This document shows positions 35,616 through 47,534 of a DNA stretch of 64,000 bases, piece after piece. Positions within the stretch are counted from its first letter, which is position 1. Every line of letters starts with the position of its first letter. The translations under genes were made by a program, and so were the position numbers. The notes beneath the pieces were generated by a model that saw nothing but the letters and a program-made list of their open reading frames with translations, did no database searches and was not told the origin of the DNA. Origin of the DNA: Rhodanobacter sp. B05 (GTDB taxonomy: Bacteria > Pseudomonadota > Gammaproteobacteria > Xanthomonadales > Rhodanobacteraceae); contig NZ_MUNU01000017.1 of NCBI RefSeq assembly GCF_002001085.1, positions 310,001 to 374,000 of the forward strand, in the 5' to 3' direction.

Positions 35616-38600
35616 ATGAATATTTCCGGTCCCTTCATACGCCGCCCGATCGGCACCTCGCTGCTGGCGATCGGACTCTTCGTCGGCGGCATGATCTGCT
35701 ACTTCCTGCTCGGCGTGGCGGCGCTGCCGAACATGCAGTTCCCGGCGATCTTCGTGCAGGCCAGCCAGGCCGGCGCCGACGCCAGCACCATGGCCTCGAC
35801 CGTGGCCGCGCCGCTGGAGCGGCACCTCGGCCAGGTGCCCGGCATCACGATGATGCGCTCGCACAGTTCCGAGGGCAGCACCTTCGTCTTCATGCTGTTC
35901 GATACCGGCACCGATCTGAATTCGTCCGCGCGCGACGTGCAGGCGGCGATCAACGCGGCCGTACCGGATCTGCCGAGCGGCCTCAACGGCGCGCCGAGTT
36001 ACCAGAAGGCGAACCCGAACGATGACCCGATCATCGCCTTCGCGCTGACCTCCGATACGCAGTCGGCCGCCGACCTCTACAACGTCGCCGATTCGCTGCT
36101 GGCACAGCGGTTGCGCCAGCTGCCCGGCGTCTCGTCGGTGGACATCGCCGGCGCGGCGACCCCGGCGATCCGCGTCGACGTGAACCTGCGTGCGCTGAAT
36201 GCGATGGGCATTTCGCCGGACGATCTGCGCAACGCGCTGACCGCGGCCAACGTGACCGCGCCGCAGGGCTTTCTCAGCAACGGCCAGACCCGCGTGGCGG
36301 TCGACGCCACCACCGCGCTGCACAATGCGGATGACTTCGCCAGGCTGGTGATCGCCAGCCGCAACGGCACGCCGGTGCGCTTGTCCGATGTGGCGCATGT
36401 CTACGCCGGCACCGAGGATGCCTACCAGGCTGCCTGGTTTCGCGGCAAGCCGGCGGTGCTGATGTACGTCTACAAGAAGTCCGATGCGAATGTCATCGCC
36501 ACGGTGGACCTGGTCAGGGCGCAACTGCCGGAGTTGCGCGGCTTCCTGCAGCCGGGGACCGAGTTGACCCCGTTTTTCGACGGCACGCCGACCATCCGCG
36601 CCTCGCTGCACGAAGTGCAGGCGACCTTGCTGATCTCGCTGGCGATGGTGATCCTGACCATGGCCTTGTTCCTGCGCCGACTCGCACCGACCCTGATCGC
36701 GGCGGTAGCGGTGCCGCTGTCGCTGGCCGGCGCGTTCCTGGCGATGTACATCTTCGACTACACCTTGAACAACCTGACCCTGCTCGCGCTGGTGATCGCG
36801 ATCGGCTTCGTGGTCGACGACGCGATCGTGGTGATCGAGAACATCATCCGCCACATCGACGACGGCATGGGCCGGATGCAGGCGACCCTCGCCGGCGCGC
36901 GCGAGATCGGTTTCACGATCGTCTCGATCACCGCGTCGCTGATCGCGGTGTTCATTCCGCTGCTGTTTGCCGGTGGCGTCACCGGCATGTTCATGCACGA
37001 GTTCGCGGTGACCCTGGTGGCGGCCATCGTCGTTTCGGCGGCGGTGTCGCTGACCCTCACGCCGGCGCTGTGCGGCCGCTTCCTCAGCGGTCATCGGGTA
37101 CCTGCGCAAGCGTCGGCGCAACCCGCGAAAAGCCATGTGCTGGACCGCTTTCATGCCGGCATGCTGCGCGTCTACCGCAGGGCACTGGAGTTCTCGCTGC
37201 GCCACGCGCTGCTGTTCGCGCTGACCCCGCTGGCGCTGATCGTGGCCACTTTCTACCTGTTCACCGTGGTCAAGACCGGCCTGTTCCCGCAGCAGGACAC
37301 CGGCCTGATCTGGGGCCGCGCCAGCTCCAGCGCCACCGTGTCGTTCGACGAGAGCAAGCAACGCCTCGAGCGGCTCACCGCGATGCTGATGGCCGATCCG
37401 GACGTGGCCAGCGTCGGCGCGCGCCTGGGCACCAGCCGGCAGGGCACCAGCGGATCGTTCAACATCGACCTGAAGACGCGCGCCGAGGGGCGCAAGGACG
37501 ACACCTTTGCCGTGCTGGCCCGCCTCGCCGCGAAAGCCGCCAAGTACCCGGACCTGAACCTGCGCCTGCGCCCGGTCCAGGACCTGCCCAGCGCCGGCGG
37601 TGGCGGCACCAGTCAGGGCGCGCAATACCAGGTATCGCTGCAGGGCAACGACCTGGCCAGTCTGCAGTTGTGGCTGCCGCGGCTGGTCACCGAGTTGAAG
37701 AAGAACCGCCAGCTGCGCGATGTCGGCAGCGATGTCGACGAGGGCGGCCTGCGCCAGAACATCGTGATCGACCGCGACAAGGCCGCGCAGCTGGGCATTT
37801 CCGTCGGCGCAGTCGACGGCGCGCTGTATGACGCCTTCGGTCAGCGCCGCGTGTCGACCATCTATTCGGACATCAACCAGTACCAGGTGGTGGTCAACGC
37901 CCTGCCTGCGCAGACGGCCACGCCGGATTCGATCAACCGCATCTACGTGAAATCCAGCAACGGCACGATGGTCCCGATCACGGCCTTCACCCGCCAGGAG
38001 CCGGGCCTGGCTCCCTCGGAGATCACCCACGAGAACCAGTACACCACGATGGATCTCAGCTTCAATCTCGCGCCCGGCGTGAGCATGGGCCAGGCCTTGC
38101 AGATCATCCAGTCGACGGCCAGCAACATGCGCATGCCGGGCGACATCAAGCTCAATGTCGGCGCCGATTTCCGCCGCTTCCAGCAATCGCAGAGCGGCAT
38201 GCTGTGGCTGGTGCTGGCTGCCGTGATCACGGTCTATATCGTGCTCGGCATGCTGTACGAAAACCTGATCCACCCGGTGACGATCCTCTCCACCCTGCCG
38301 GCTGCCGGTGTCGGCGCGCTGCTGGCGTTGTGGTTGACCGGTACCGAATTGTCGGTGGTGGCGCAAATTGCCCTGGTGTTGTTGATAGGCATCGTCAAGA
38401 AGAACGCGATCATGATGATCGACTTCGCCCTGGTCGCCCAGCGCGAGCACGGCAAGAACCCGCTGGACGCCGTGCGCGAAGCCTGCCTGGTGCGCTTCCG
38501 CCCGATCATGATGACCACCATGGTGGCGATCCTCGCCGCGCTGCCGATCGCGATCGGCCTCGGCGAAGGCAGCGAACTGCGCCGTCCCCTCGGCATCGCC

Positions 38601-38759
38601 CTGATCGGCGGCCTGCTGATCTCGCAAAGCCTCACCTTGCTGAGCACCCCGGCGCTGTACGTGGTGTTCTCGTGCCTCGCTGAGCGGAGGAAGGCGTGGA
38701 GCGCACGGCGGCACGCGGAGAAAGCGTTACGCCAGCGTCAGCGACTGCTGCAGACCTGA
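35616..38759 (+). CDS. mdtC: RND efflux permease (MdtC-like)
   Basis: The 1047-aa second permease of the operon opens NISGPFIRRPIGTSLLAIGLFVGG. It has the Asp pair in IAIGFVVDDAIVVIEN and the C-terminal LLIGIVKKNAIMMIDFALVA. It is a paralogue of mdtB and would form the mixed trimer seen in MdtBC. The ATG at 35616 starts the conserved region; the frame is open 48 bases further up. It ends with a basic tail. No outer-membrane channel gene follows, so a TolC-type protein must be encoded elsewhere. Confidence 0.95.
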   Translation: MNISGPFIRRPIGTSLLAIGLFVGGMICYFLLGVAALPNMQFPAIFVQASQAGADASTMASTVAAPLERHLGQVPGITMMRSHSSEGSTFVFMLFDTGTDLNSSARDVQAAINAAVPDLPSGLNGAPSYQKANPNDDPIIAFALTSDTQSAADLYNVADSLLAQRLRQLPGVSSVDIAGAATPAIRVDVNLRALNAMGISPDDLRNALTAANVTAPQGFLSNGQTRVAVDATTALHNADDFARLVIASRNGTPVRLSDVAHVYAGTEDAYQAAWFRGKPAVLMYVYKKSDANVIATVDLVRAQLPELRGFLQPGTELTPFFDGTPTIRASLHEVQATLLISLAMVILTMALFLRRLAPTLIAAVAVPLSLAGAFLAMYIFDYTLNNLTLLALVIAIGFVVDDAIVVIENIIRHIDDGMGRMQATLAGAREIGFTIVSITASLIAVFIPLLFAGGVTGMFMHEFAVTLVAAIVVSAAVSLTLTPALCGRFLSGHRVPAQASAQPAKSHVLDRFHAGMLRVYRRALEFSLRHALLFALTPLALIVATFYLFTVVKTGLFPQQDTGLIWGRASSSATVSFDESKQRLERLTAMLMADPDVASVGARLGTSRQGTSGSFNIDLKTRAEGRKDDTFAVLARLAAKAAKYPDLNLRLRPVQDLPSAGGGGTSQGAQYQVSLQGNDLASLQLWLPRLVTELKKNRQLRDVGSDVDEGGLRQNIVIDRDKAAQLGISVGAVDGALYDAFGQRRVSTIYSDINQYQVVVNALPAQTATPDSINRIYVKSSNGTMVPITAFTRQEPGLAPSEITHENQYTTMDLSFNLAPGVSMGQALQIIQSTASNMRMPGDIKLNVGADFRRFQQSQSGMLWLVLAAVITVYIVLGMLYENLIHPVTILSTLPAAGVGALLALWLTGTELSVVAQIALVLLIGIVKKNAIMMIDFALVAQREHGKNPLDAVREACLVRFRPIMMTTMVAILAALPIAIGLGEGSELRRPLGIALIGGLLISQSLTLLSTPALYVVFSCLAERRKAWSARRHAEKALRQRQRLLQT

Positions 38760-38903
38760 CGCCGCCACGTCGCGTTGATCTCGTCTACTCATCGCGGCGT
38801 GCCCGAGGGTGTCGCCAAACTGAATAGTCTGATCAAGCACTCACAAGCCGTTAACCGGAGTCTGGTTATCACGGACCCTCGTTCCGGAACGGAGGTGCAT
38901 GCG

Positions 38904-39200
38904 ATGGGCAGTGATGACAACAAGCCGGATTTCTCGGATGTGCAGAGCCGTGTGACGTCCGCCGCATCGGGGGCGCCAGCCAGGGCGGATTTCGGCGACG
39001 TGCAGTCGCGAGTCAGCTCCACGGTCGACGAGACCACCACGTACACCGTCGCCGCCGGCGACAACCTGTCGAAGATCGCCAAACGCCTCTACGGCAATGC
39101 GAATGCGTGGAAGTCGATCTTCGACGCCAATCGGGATCAGCTGTCGGATCCGGATCGGATCAGGCCCGGTCAGATCCTGAAGATCCCGTCCAAATCCTGA
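38904..39200 (+). CDS. LysM-domain protein
   Basis: The 98-aa protein has a C-terminal LysM domain (about residues 48-97: TYTVAAGDNLSKIAKRLYGNANAWKSIF...IRPGQILKIP) preceded by a small internal duplication, DFSDVQSRVTS and DFGDVQSRVSS. It resembles the LysM half of Kbp/YgaU, without the BON domain. No signal peptide is seen, so it may be cytoplasmic like Kbp or exported another way. GGAGG lies eight bases before the ATG, which decides the start. Confidence 0.9.
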   Translation: MGSDDNKPDFSDVQSRVTSAASGAPARADFGDVQSRVSSTVDETTTYTVAAGDNLSKIAKRLYGNANAWKSIFDANRDQLSDPDRIRPGQILKIPSKS

Positions 39201-39215
39201 AGCAGGAGACGACCC

Positions 39216-39749
39216 ATGAAGAAAACACGCCAACCCCTGATGATGGCCGCCGCGCTGGCGGTCGCGCTGGCGCTGAGTGCCTGCGGCAAGAGCGGCGAGC
39301 CGGCCTCGCCGGTTCCGTCATCGCCTCCGCCGAGTGCTACCGCGATGGCGCCGCCGATGACGGCGCCGACCAGTCCGCCGACTTCCTCCACGGCCGCGAT
39401 GCCCGCCAGCGGCGCCAGCGCGGCGGTGAGCTTCAGTTCGGTCGAGATCGGATCGAGTGTCGATGCGAACAACAAGATCCTTGCCAGCGGCACCAGCTTC
39501 GCGCCGAAAGACAGTGTCTACGCCTCGGTCGAGACCATGGGCACGGGTCACGCCACGCTGGCGGCGAAGTGGACCTACCAGGACGGCCAGACCGTGCACG
39601 AGGACAGCAAGATGCTCGATGCGATGGGTCCGCAGACCACCGCCTTCATGATCAGCAAGCCTGATGGCTTTCCCGCCGGCGACTACAAGGTCGAGATCTC
39701 GCTGGACGGTCAGCCGGTCGCCAGCAAGGATTTCTCGGTGAAGAAGTAG
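39216..39749 (+). CDS. Lipoprotein of unknown function
   Basis: The 177-aa protein has a lipoprotein signal peptide (MMAAALAVALALSACGKS; lipobox LSAC with acylated Cys at about residue 23), then a Pro/Ser/Thr-rich linker (about 27-66) and a beta-rich domain ending in GDYKVEISLDGQPVASKDFSVKK, which looks like an immunoglobulin-type fold. It follows the LysM gene by 15 bases and is likely in the same transcript. Outer-membrane location is inferred because no Asp follows the Cys. Confidence 0.88.
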   Translation: MKKTRQPLMMAAALAVALALSACGKSGEPASPVPSSPPPSATAMAPPMTAPTSPPTSSTAAMPASGASAAVSFSSVEIGSSVDANNKILASGTSFAPKDSVYASVETMGTGHATLAAKWTYQDGQTVHEDSKMLDAMGPQTTAFMISKPDGFPAGDYKVEISLDGQPVASKDFSVKK

Positions 39750-39771
39750 GCGGTCAGCCGTGCTGCGTTGA

Positions 39772-42264
<2,493 letters not shown>

Positions 42265-42291
42265 CGTGCCGTGTGCTGGATCTTGCCGGCG

Positions 42292-43236
42292 TCAGGCGCT
42301 GGCGAGATCCAGTGCGGCGATCTCGTCGACGCTCAGCGCCAGCGCCGTCGCGCCACAGAGTTCCCGCAGTTGCCCGGTGCTGGTGGCGCTGGCGATCGGC
42401 GCGCTGATCCCGGGCCGCGCCATCAGCCACGCCAGGGCCACCTGGGCCGGCGTGGCGGAGTGCGCCGCCGCGACATCATCCAGTACGGCGAGCACGCCCA
42501 AGCCGTGCGGGTCGAGATATTTCTTCACGCCGCCGCTTCGCGCCGGACTCTTGCCCAGGTCGGCCGTGCTGCGGTACTTGCCGCTGAGGAAACCGCTGGC
42601 CAGCGCGTAGTAGCTGATCACGCCGAGGTTCTCGCGCCGCGCCAGCGGCTCCAGTTCGGCTTCGTAATCCTTGCGGCTGACCAGGTTGTATTCGGGTTGC
42701 AGGCATTCGTAGCGTGGCAGGCCGTGCTGTTTCGACAGCGCCAGCGCGTCGGCCAGGCGGCCCGCAGCGAAGTTGGAGGCGCCGGTCACGCGGATCTTGC
42801 CCGCCTCGATCAGCCGGGCGAATTCACCCAAGGTTTCCGCCATCGGCACGCTGGCGTCGTCCTGGTGCGCAAAATAGAGATCGATGCAGTCGACCTGCAG
42901 GCGCTGCAGCGATCCGTCCACCGCCTGTCGGATGTTCATCGGCGACAAGCCGGGATGCTCGGCCCACTTGGCCACCTTGGTCGCGATCAGCACCTGTTCG
43001 CGCTTGCCGCTGCGCCGGAGCCACTTGCCGATGATGGTTTCCGATTCGCCGCCACGGTTGCCCGGCGCCCAGGCCGAGTAGACGTCGGCGGTATCGATCA
43101 GGTTGCCGCCGGCGTCGACGAAGGCATCGAGCAGGTCGAACGAACGCCTTTCGTCCACGTTCCAGCCGAACACGTTGCCGCCGAAGGCGAGTGGAGCGAC
43201 GGAAAGCGCGGAGTTGCCGAGCTGACGCATGTGCAT
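42292..43236 (-). CDS. Aldo/keto reductase
   Basis: The 314-aa NADP(H)-dependent oxidoreductase has the AKR barrel: start MRQLGNSALSVAPLAFGGNVFGW, catalytic Asp/Tyr region NLIDTADVYSAW, the Lys in VLIATKVAKW and the family His in CIDLYFAHQDD, with a C-terminal cofactor-binding block GISAPIASATSTGQLRELC. It resembles the YajO/AKR11-12-type enzymes. Substrate unknown. Two ATGs two codons apart could be the start. Confidence 0.93.
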   Translation of the reverse strand: MHMRQLGNSALSVAPLAFGGNVFGWNVDERRSFDLLDAFVDAGGNLIDTADVYSAWAPGNRGGESETIIGKWLRRSGKREQVLIATKVAKWAEHPGLSPMNIRQAVDGSLQRLQVDCIDLYFAHQDDASVPMAETLGEFARLIEAGKIRVTGASNFAAGRLADALALSKQHGLPRYECLQPEYNLVSRKDYEAELEPLARRENLGVISYYALASGFLSGKYRSTADLGKSPARSGGVKKYLDPHGLGVLAVLDDVAAAHSATPAQVALAWLMARPGISAPIASATSTGQLRELCGATALALSVDEIAALDLASA

Positions 43237-43339
43237 GAGGAACACCTGTGGCAATGGAAAGCCAAGAATGCACCCGGAAGCGAAAATTAGTCGTGACGCC
43301 AGCCATGTCGTGGCAAGCAGCGTCGCCCGGCGGCGAATC

Positions 43340-43549
43340 TCAGCGCGGTGCCGCCAGGCGCGGCCAGTGCAGCACACAATCCTTCGGTGGTTTGGCGCCG
43401 CCCTTCGCTGCGGGGACGGCGTTGGCGGTGGCGGTTTCGGCGGCTGTTTTCGTGGACGACGCGGGGCCGGCCTGGTCACGCCAGACCAGATCGTCCTTGT
43501 GCGCGAGATGGCCATGCAGGAACAGCAGATCTTTCCATAGTGAACTCAT
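43340..43549 (-). CDS. Small hypothetical protein
   Basis: The 69-aa frame is preceded by GAGGAG seven bases before its ATG. It begins SSLWKDLLFLHGHLAHKDDLVWRDQ, a structured-looking segment, then an Ala/Thr/Lys-rich linker and a basic end CVLHWPRLAAPR. No domain is recognised. It lies in the 430-base gap between the aldo/keto reductase and the LysR gene; the rest of that gap shows no other gene. Confidence 0.55.
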   Translation of the reverse strand: MSSLWKDLLFLHGHLAHKDDLVWRDQAGPASSTKTAAETATANAVPAAKGGAKPPKDCVLHWPRLAAPR

Positions 43550-43669
43550 GGGAGACTCCTCGGGGAAGCCTGGTGAAGGGCTTTGTGACTTGGATAGAGC
43601 TCAAGGTACGCGTGTACCAAGTCGCTAAAAAGCGATATATTCGCAAGTCAGACTTGAGAGGAATTCAAG

Positions 43670-44590
43670 ATGGGCAAGCTGCCCTTGGGTCTTCTGCAAC
43701 AGTTCGTGCTGGTCGCCCGGCTGGGTAACCTGTCGCGTGCCGCGGCGCAGGCGAATCTGACCGTGAGCGCACTCAGCCACCAGATGCGCCAACTGGAGGA
43801 ACGGTTGGAGCGACGCCTGTTCCAGCGGGGGCCGCGCGGAGTGACCCTGACCGTCGATGGCTGCAGTCTGCTGGAGGCGGTGGGCGAGCATTTCGACGGC
43901 ATCGAGCATGCGCTGTCGCGCTACCACCAGCGTCGCCACGACGCGCTCACGCTCAGCGCCAGTCCCGGCATCATGTCGAGTTGGCTGGTGCCGCGACTGC
44001 CGCGGCTGGTCGCGGTGCATCCGGATCTGGAGCTCAGCCTGCAGTCGGGTTCGGCGTTGGTGGATTTCGAGCGCGAGCCGGTCGACGTGGGCTTGCGCTA
44101 CGGCCGCGGCAATTGGCCCGGCCTGCACGGTGAACGCCTGTTCGGCGAATGGATCGCGCCGGTCGCCGCGCCGGCACTGGTGGCGCGGATGGAAGGCCTC
44201 GATCCGCACGACCTGTCGCGCTGGCCGCTGCTCGGGGAGCCGAGTCCCTCCACGCGCTGGAACGACTGGTTCGAGCGCACCGGCGGTACGCCACCGAAGC
44301 GCTACGTGGCGCAGTTCGACAGCCTCGATGCGCTGCGCCACGCGGCGCTGGAAGGCCTCGGCGTGGCGCTGGGGCGGATGGTGACGTCGAAGTCATTGAT
44401 CGACGCCGGGCGGCTGCAGGTGCTGGGCGAAAACTACCTGGCGGTGAAGGAGGCGTACTGGCTGGTGTATCCGCCACGCTCGCAGGATCATCGCGGCCTG
44501 CAGCTGTTCCGCGAATGGCTGCTGGCCGAGGCGGACGACTATCGCCGGCAGATGTCGGCGTTTCGGCCCGGTGACACGGCGGTCGGCTGA
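43670..44590 (+). CDS. LysR-family transcriptional regulator (GcvA-like)
   Basis: The 306-aa regulator has an N-terminal winged HTH (LLQQFVLVARLGNLSRAAAQANLTVSALSHQMRQLEERL) and a substrate-binding domain (about 90-290; LTLSASPGIMSSWLVPRLPRL, VDVGLRYGRGNWPGL, ALEGLGVALGRM). The effector pocket type matches GcvA-like members. It lies just before the class III alcohol dehydrogenase gene on the same strand, separated by a stem-loop, so it may or may not control it. Confidence 0.93.
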   Translation: MGKLPLGLLQQFVLVARLGNLSRAAAQANLTVSALSHQMRQLEERLERRLFQRGPRGVTLTVDGCSLLEAVGEHFDGIEHALSRYHQRRHDALTLSASPGIMSSWLVPRLPRLVAVHPDLELSLQSGSALVDFEREPVDVGLRYGRGNWPGLHGERLFGEWIAPVAAPALVARMEGLDPHDLSRWPLLGEPSPSTRWNDWFERTGGTPPKRYVAQFDSLDALRHAALEGLGVALGRMVTSKSLIDAGRLQVLGENYLAVKEAYWLVYPPRSQDHRGLQLFREWLLAEADDYRRQMSAFRPGDTAVG

Positions 44591-44603
44591 TGCGGTTTAC
44601 CAT

Positions 44604-44650
44604 GGGGGGCGGAGGGCATCAAGTTGCAACCTAATGCCCTCCGTCCCCCC
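44604..44650. repeat. Palindromic repeat (GGCGGAGGGCAT type) before adhC
   Basis: GGGGGGCGGAGGGCAT (44604-44619) pairs with ATGCCCTCCGTCCCCCC (44634-44650). A sequence of the same family forms the stem at 46861-46904. It is 13 bases before the adhC ATG and may end the LysR transcript or shape adhC translation. Confidence 0.75.
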
Positions 44651-44660
44651 AAGGAGTTGA

Positions 44661-45776
<1,116 letters not shown>

Positions 45777-45800
45777 GTCTGGCGTCCGCGTAGAATGAAC

Positions 45801-45846
45801 ACGGGACGCAGGGCATCGGGCCACGGTTCGGTGCCCTGCGTCCCGT
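45801..45846. terminator. Strong hairpin after adhC
   Basis: ACGGGACGCAGGGCA (45801-45815) pairs perfectly over 15 bp with TGCCCTGCGTCCCGT (45832-45846). It lies 25 bases after the adhC stop and resembles the other GGGAC-type repeat stems nearby. The U-run is weak. Confidence 0.65.
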
Positions 45847-45921
45847 CGTGCATTTACCGCGCTTGCACATCTTTTCCGGGATATTGCGCTGGGTCTGGAT
45901 GGCCTGACGGCCAGGGAGTCA

Positions 45922-46878
45922 ATGATGAACCATGCGATCGCCGCCACCGGTATCGGCAGCCAGCGTCCACGGCGCGTGCTGGTCGTCGCGCTGCTTGCCC
46001 TCGGGCTGGCCGTGTCCAACATGGCCATGGCGCAGGCCACGCCGGCTGCATCGGCCGAGCCGGATCAGCCGACCAATGCGCTGGTGCCACCGACCAGCGC
46101 CAGCGATTTCACCGCCTCGCAACTGGACGATGTGCTGGCCGGCAACTGGCGCCTGCCAGCCAACAGCGCGCGCGACGTCTACCGTCACCCCAAGGCGACC
46201 CTGCAGTTCTTCGGGGTGCGGCCGGATCAGACGATCGTCGAGATCACCCCCGGTGGCGGCTGGTACAGCGAAATCCTGGCGCCGCTGCTCAACGACAACG
46301 GCCACTACGTCGCCGCCGTGGCCGCACCGAAGAACGGCGACGAGGCCCGTCGCGACGACAGCACATTGCAGCGCAAGTTTGCCGCCGACCCCGCCCACTA
46401 CGGCCATGCGCAGATCGTCCAGTTCGATCCACACGCGCCCGTGTTCGGTGCGCCAGGTTCGGTCGACATGGTGCTGACCTTCCGCAACGTGCACAACTGG
46501 GTCATGGCCGATACCGCGCCGGCGATGTTCAAGGCGTTCTTTGCCGTGCTGCGGCCCGGCGGCGTGCTTGGCGTGGTCGATCACCGCGCGGCGGACGACA
46601 CCACGCTGGCGGCGACAAAGGGCAGCGGCTACCTGCCGACCAGCTATGTGATGAAGCTCGCCACGGACGCGGGCTTCGTGCTGGATGGCAGCAGCGAGAT
46701 CAATGCCAACCCGAAAGACACCAGGGATCATCCCAAGGGCGTCTGGACGCTGCCACCGACCCTGTCCCTGGGCGACAAGGATCGCGCGAAATACCTGGCG
46801 ATCGGGGAGTCGGATCGGATGACGTTGCGCTTCGTCAAGCCGGCGGCGCCCGCTTCGATGGGGGACGGAGGACATTAA
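45922..46878 (+). CDS. Exported SAM-dependent methyltransferase-like protein
   Basis: The 318-aa protein has a Sec signal peptide (RRVLVVALLALGLAVSNMAMAQA, cleavage near residue 38), so it is predicted periplasmic. The mature part matches predicted methyltransferases of the COG4798 type, with the SAM-loop-like IVEITPGGGWYSEILAPLL, then VDMVLTFRNVHNWV and AVLRPGGVLGVVDHRA. Periplasmic SAM is not expected, so the protein may be a repurposed fold. Its last residues MGDGGH and its stop codon are encoded by the left arm of a palindromic repeat, so the native tail may differ. Confidence 0.85.
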   Translation: MMNHAIAATGIGSQRPRRVLVVALLALGLAVSNMAMAQATPAASAEPDQPTNALVPPTSASDFTASQLDDVLAGNWRLPANSARDVYRHPKATLQFFGVRPDQTIVEITPGGGWYSEILAPLLNDNGHYVAAVAAPKNGDEARRDDSTLQRKFAADPAHYGHAQIVQFDPHAPVFGAPGSVDMVLTFRNVHNWVMADTAPAMFKAFFAVLRPGGVLGVVDHRAADDTTLAATKGSGYLPTSYVMKLATDAGFVLDGSSEINANPKDTRDHPKGVWTLPPTLSLGDKDRAKYLAIGESDRMTLRFVKPAAPASMGDGGH

Positions 46879-46904
46879 GTAGCTGCTTAATGTCCTCCGT
46901 CCCC
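46861..46904. repeat. Palindromic repeat with 19-bp perfect stem containing a stop codon
   Basis: GGGGACGGAGGACATTAAG (46861-46879) pairs perfectly with CTTAATGTCCTCCGTCCCC (46886-46904) over a six-base loop. The TAA stop of the upstream methyltransferase gene (46876-46878) lies inside the left arm. rluE starts nine bases after the right arm. Confidence 0.9.
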
Positions 46905-46912
46905 GTACCGGC

Positions 46913-47446
46913 ATGCTGATCGCGTTGAACAAACCCTGGGGCGTGCTGTGCCAATTCACCGATCCGCAGGGTCGCCCCACGCTCGCTGACTTCGTCGTGC
47001 AAAAGGACGTCTATGCGGCTGGACGGCTGGATCGGGACAGCGAGGGCTTGCTGCTGCTGACCGACGACGGTGCGCTGGCGCATCGCCTGACCGATCCGCG
47101 CCACAAGCAGGCCAAGACATATCTCGCCCAGGTCGAGGGTTGCATCGGTGAGGCGGCCTTGCAGGCGTTGCGCCGCGGGGTGACGCTGAATGACGGCCCG
47201 ACCCTGCCAGCCGAAGCCAGCGTCGTCGGCGAACCGGAGTGGTTGTGGCCACGCGACCCGCCGGTGCGCTTCCGCAAGGCGATCCCCACCAGCTGGCTCA
47301 GCCTCACCCTGCACGAAGGGCGCAACCGCCAGGTGCGCCGGATGACCGCCGCCGTGGGCTTCCCGACGCTGCGCCTGATCCGGGTACGGATCGGGGAGCA
47401 TCGGCTGGATGGGCTGGCTCCCGGCGAAACCCGTTCCCTCGCGTAG
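46913..47446 (+). CDS. rluE: 23S rRNA pseudouridine synthase RluE
   Basis: The 177-aa RsuA-family enzyme makes pseudouridine at position 2457 of 23S rRNA in E. coli. It has FNKP-like [14 protein letters not shown], the catalytic Asp in [17 protein letters not shown], and the RluE-specific [23 protein letters not shown] plus [25 protein letters not shown]. No S4 domain, as in RluE. Its TAG stop is the third to fifth base of a palindromic element. Confidence 0.95.
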   Translation: MLIALNKPWGVLCQFTDPQGRPTLADFVVQKDVYAAGRLDRDSEGLLLLTDDGALAHRLTDPRHKQAKTYLAQVEGCIGEAALQALRRGVTLNDGPTLPAEASVVGEPEWLWPRDPPVRFRKAIPTSWLSLTLHEGRNRQVRRMTAAVGFPTLRLIRVRIGEHRLDGLAPGETRSLA

Positions 47447-47534
47447 GAGCCCGCTCGCGGGCGATGCTCTTTTCGCGGGATTAGGGATTCGCAGGGTCAA
47501 GATCAAAAGCATCGCCCGCGAGCGGGCTCCTACG
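47442..47534. repeat. Palindromic element supplying stop codons to both flanking genes
   Basis: The 27-bp arms at 47442-47468 (starting CGTAGGAGCCCGCTCGCGGG) and 47508-47534 are exact inverse copies. TAG in the left arm (47444-47446) ends rluE and TAG in the right arm, read on the other strand (47532-47530), ends tatD. The loop holds GGGATTAGGGATTCG, related to the second repeat family. It is nearly the same element as the one at 21590-21697. Confidence 0.92.

Noticed and set aside
37095..37125. GCAAGCGTCGGCGCAA motif within mdtC resembling the hairpin after fahA
   Set aside because: Only a short match inside a coding loop; it may be chance or a repeat remnant and is not enough to call an element.
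32205..38714. Very long open frames on the reverse strand opposite mdtB and mdtC (over 1000 codons each)
   Set aside because: They mirror the RND permease genes codon for codon, are rich in His, Arg, Gln and Asp as expected of antisense frames in GC-rich DNA, and have no domains.
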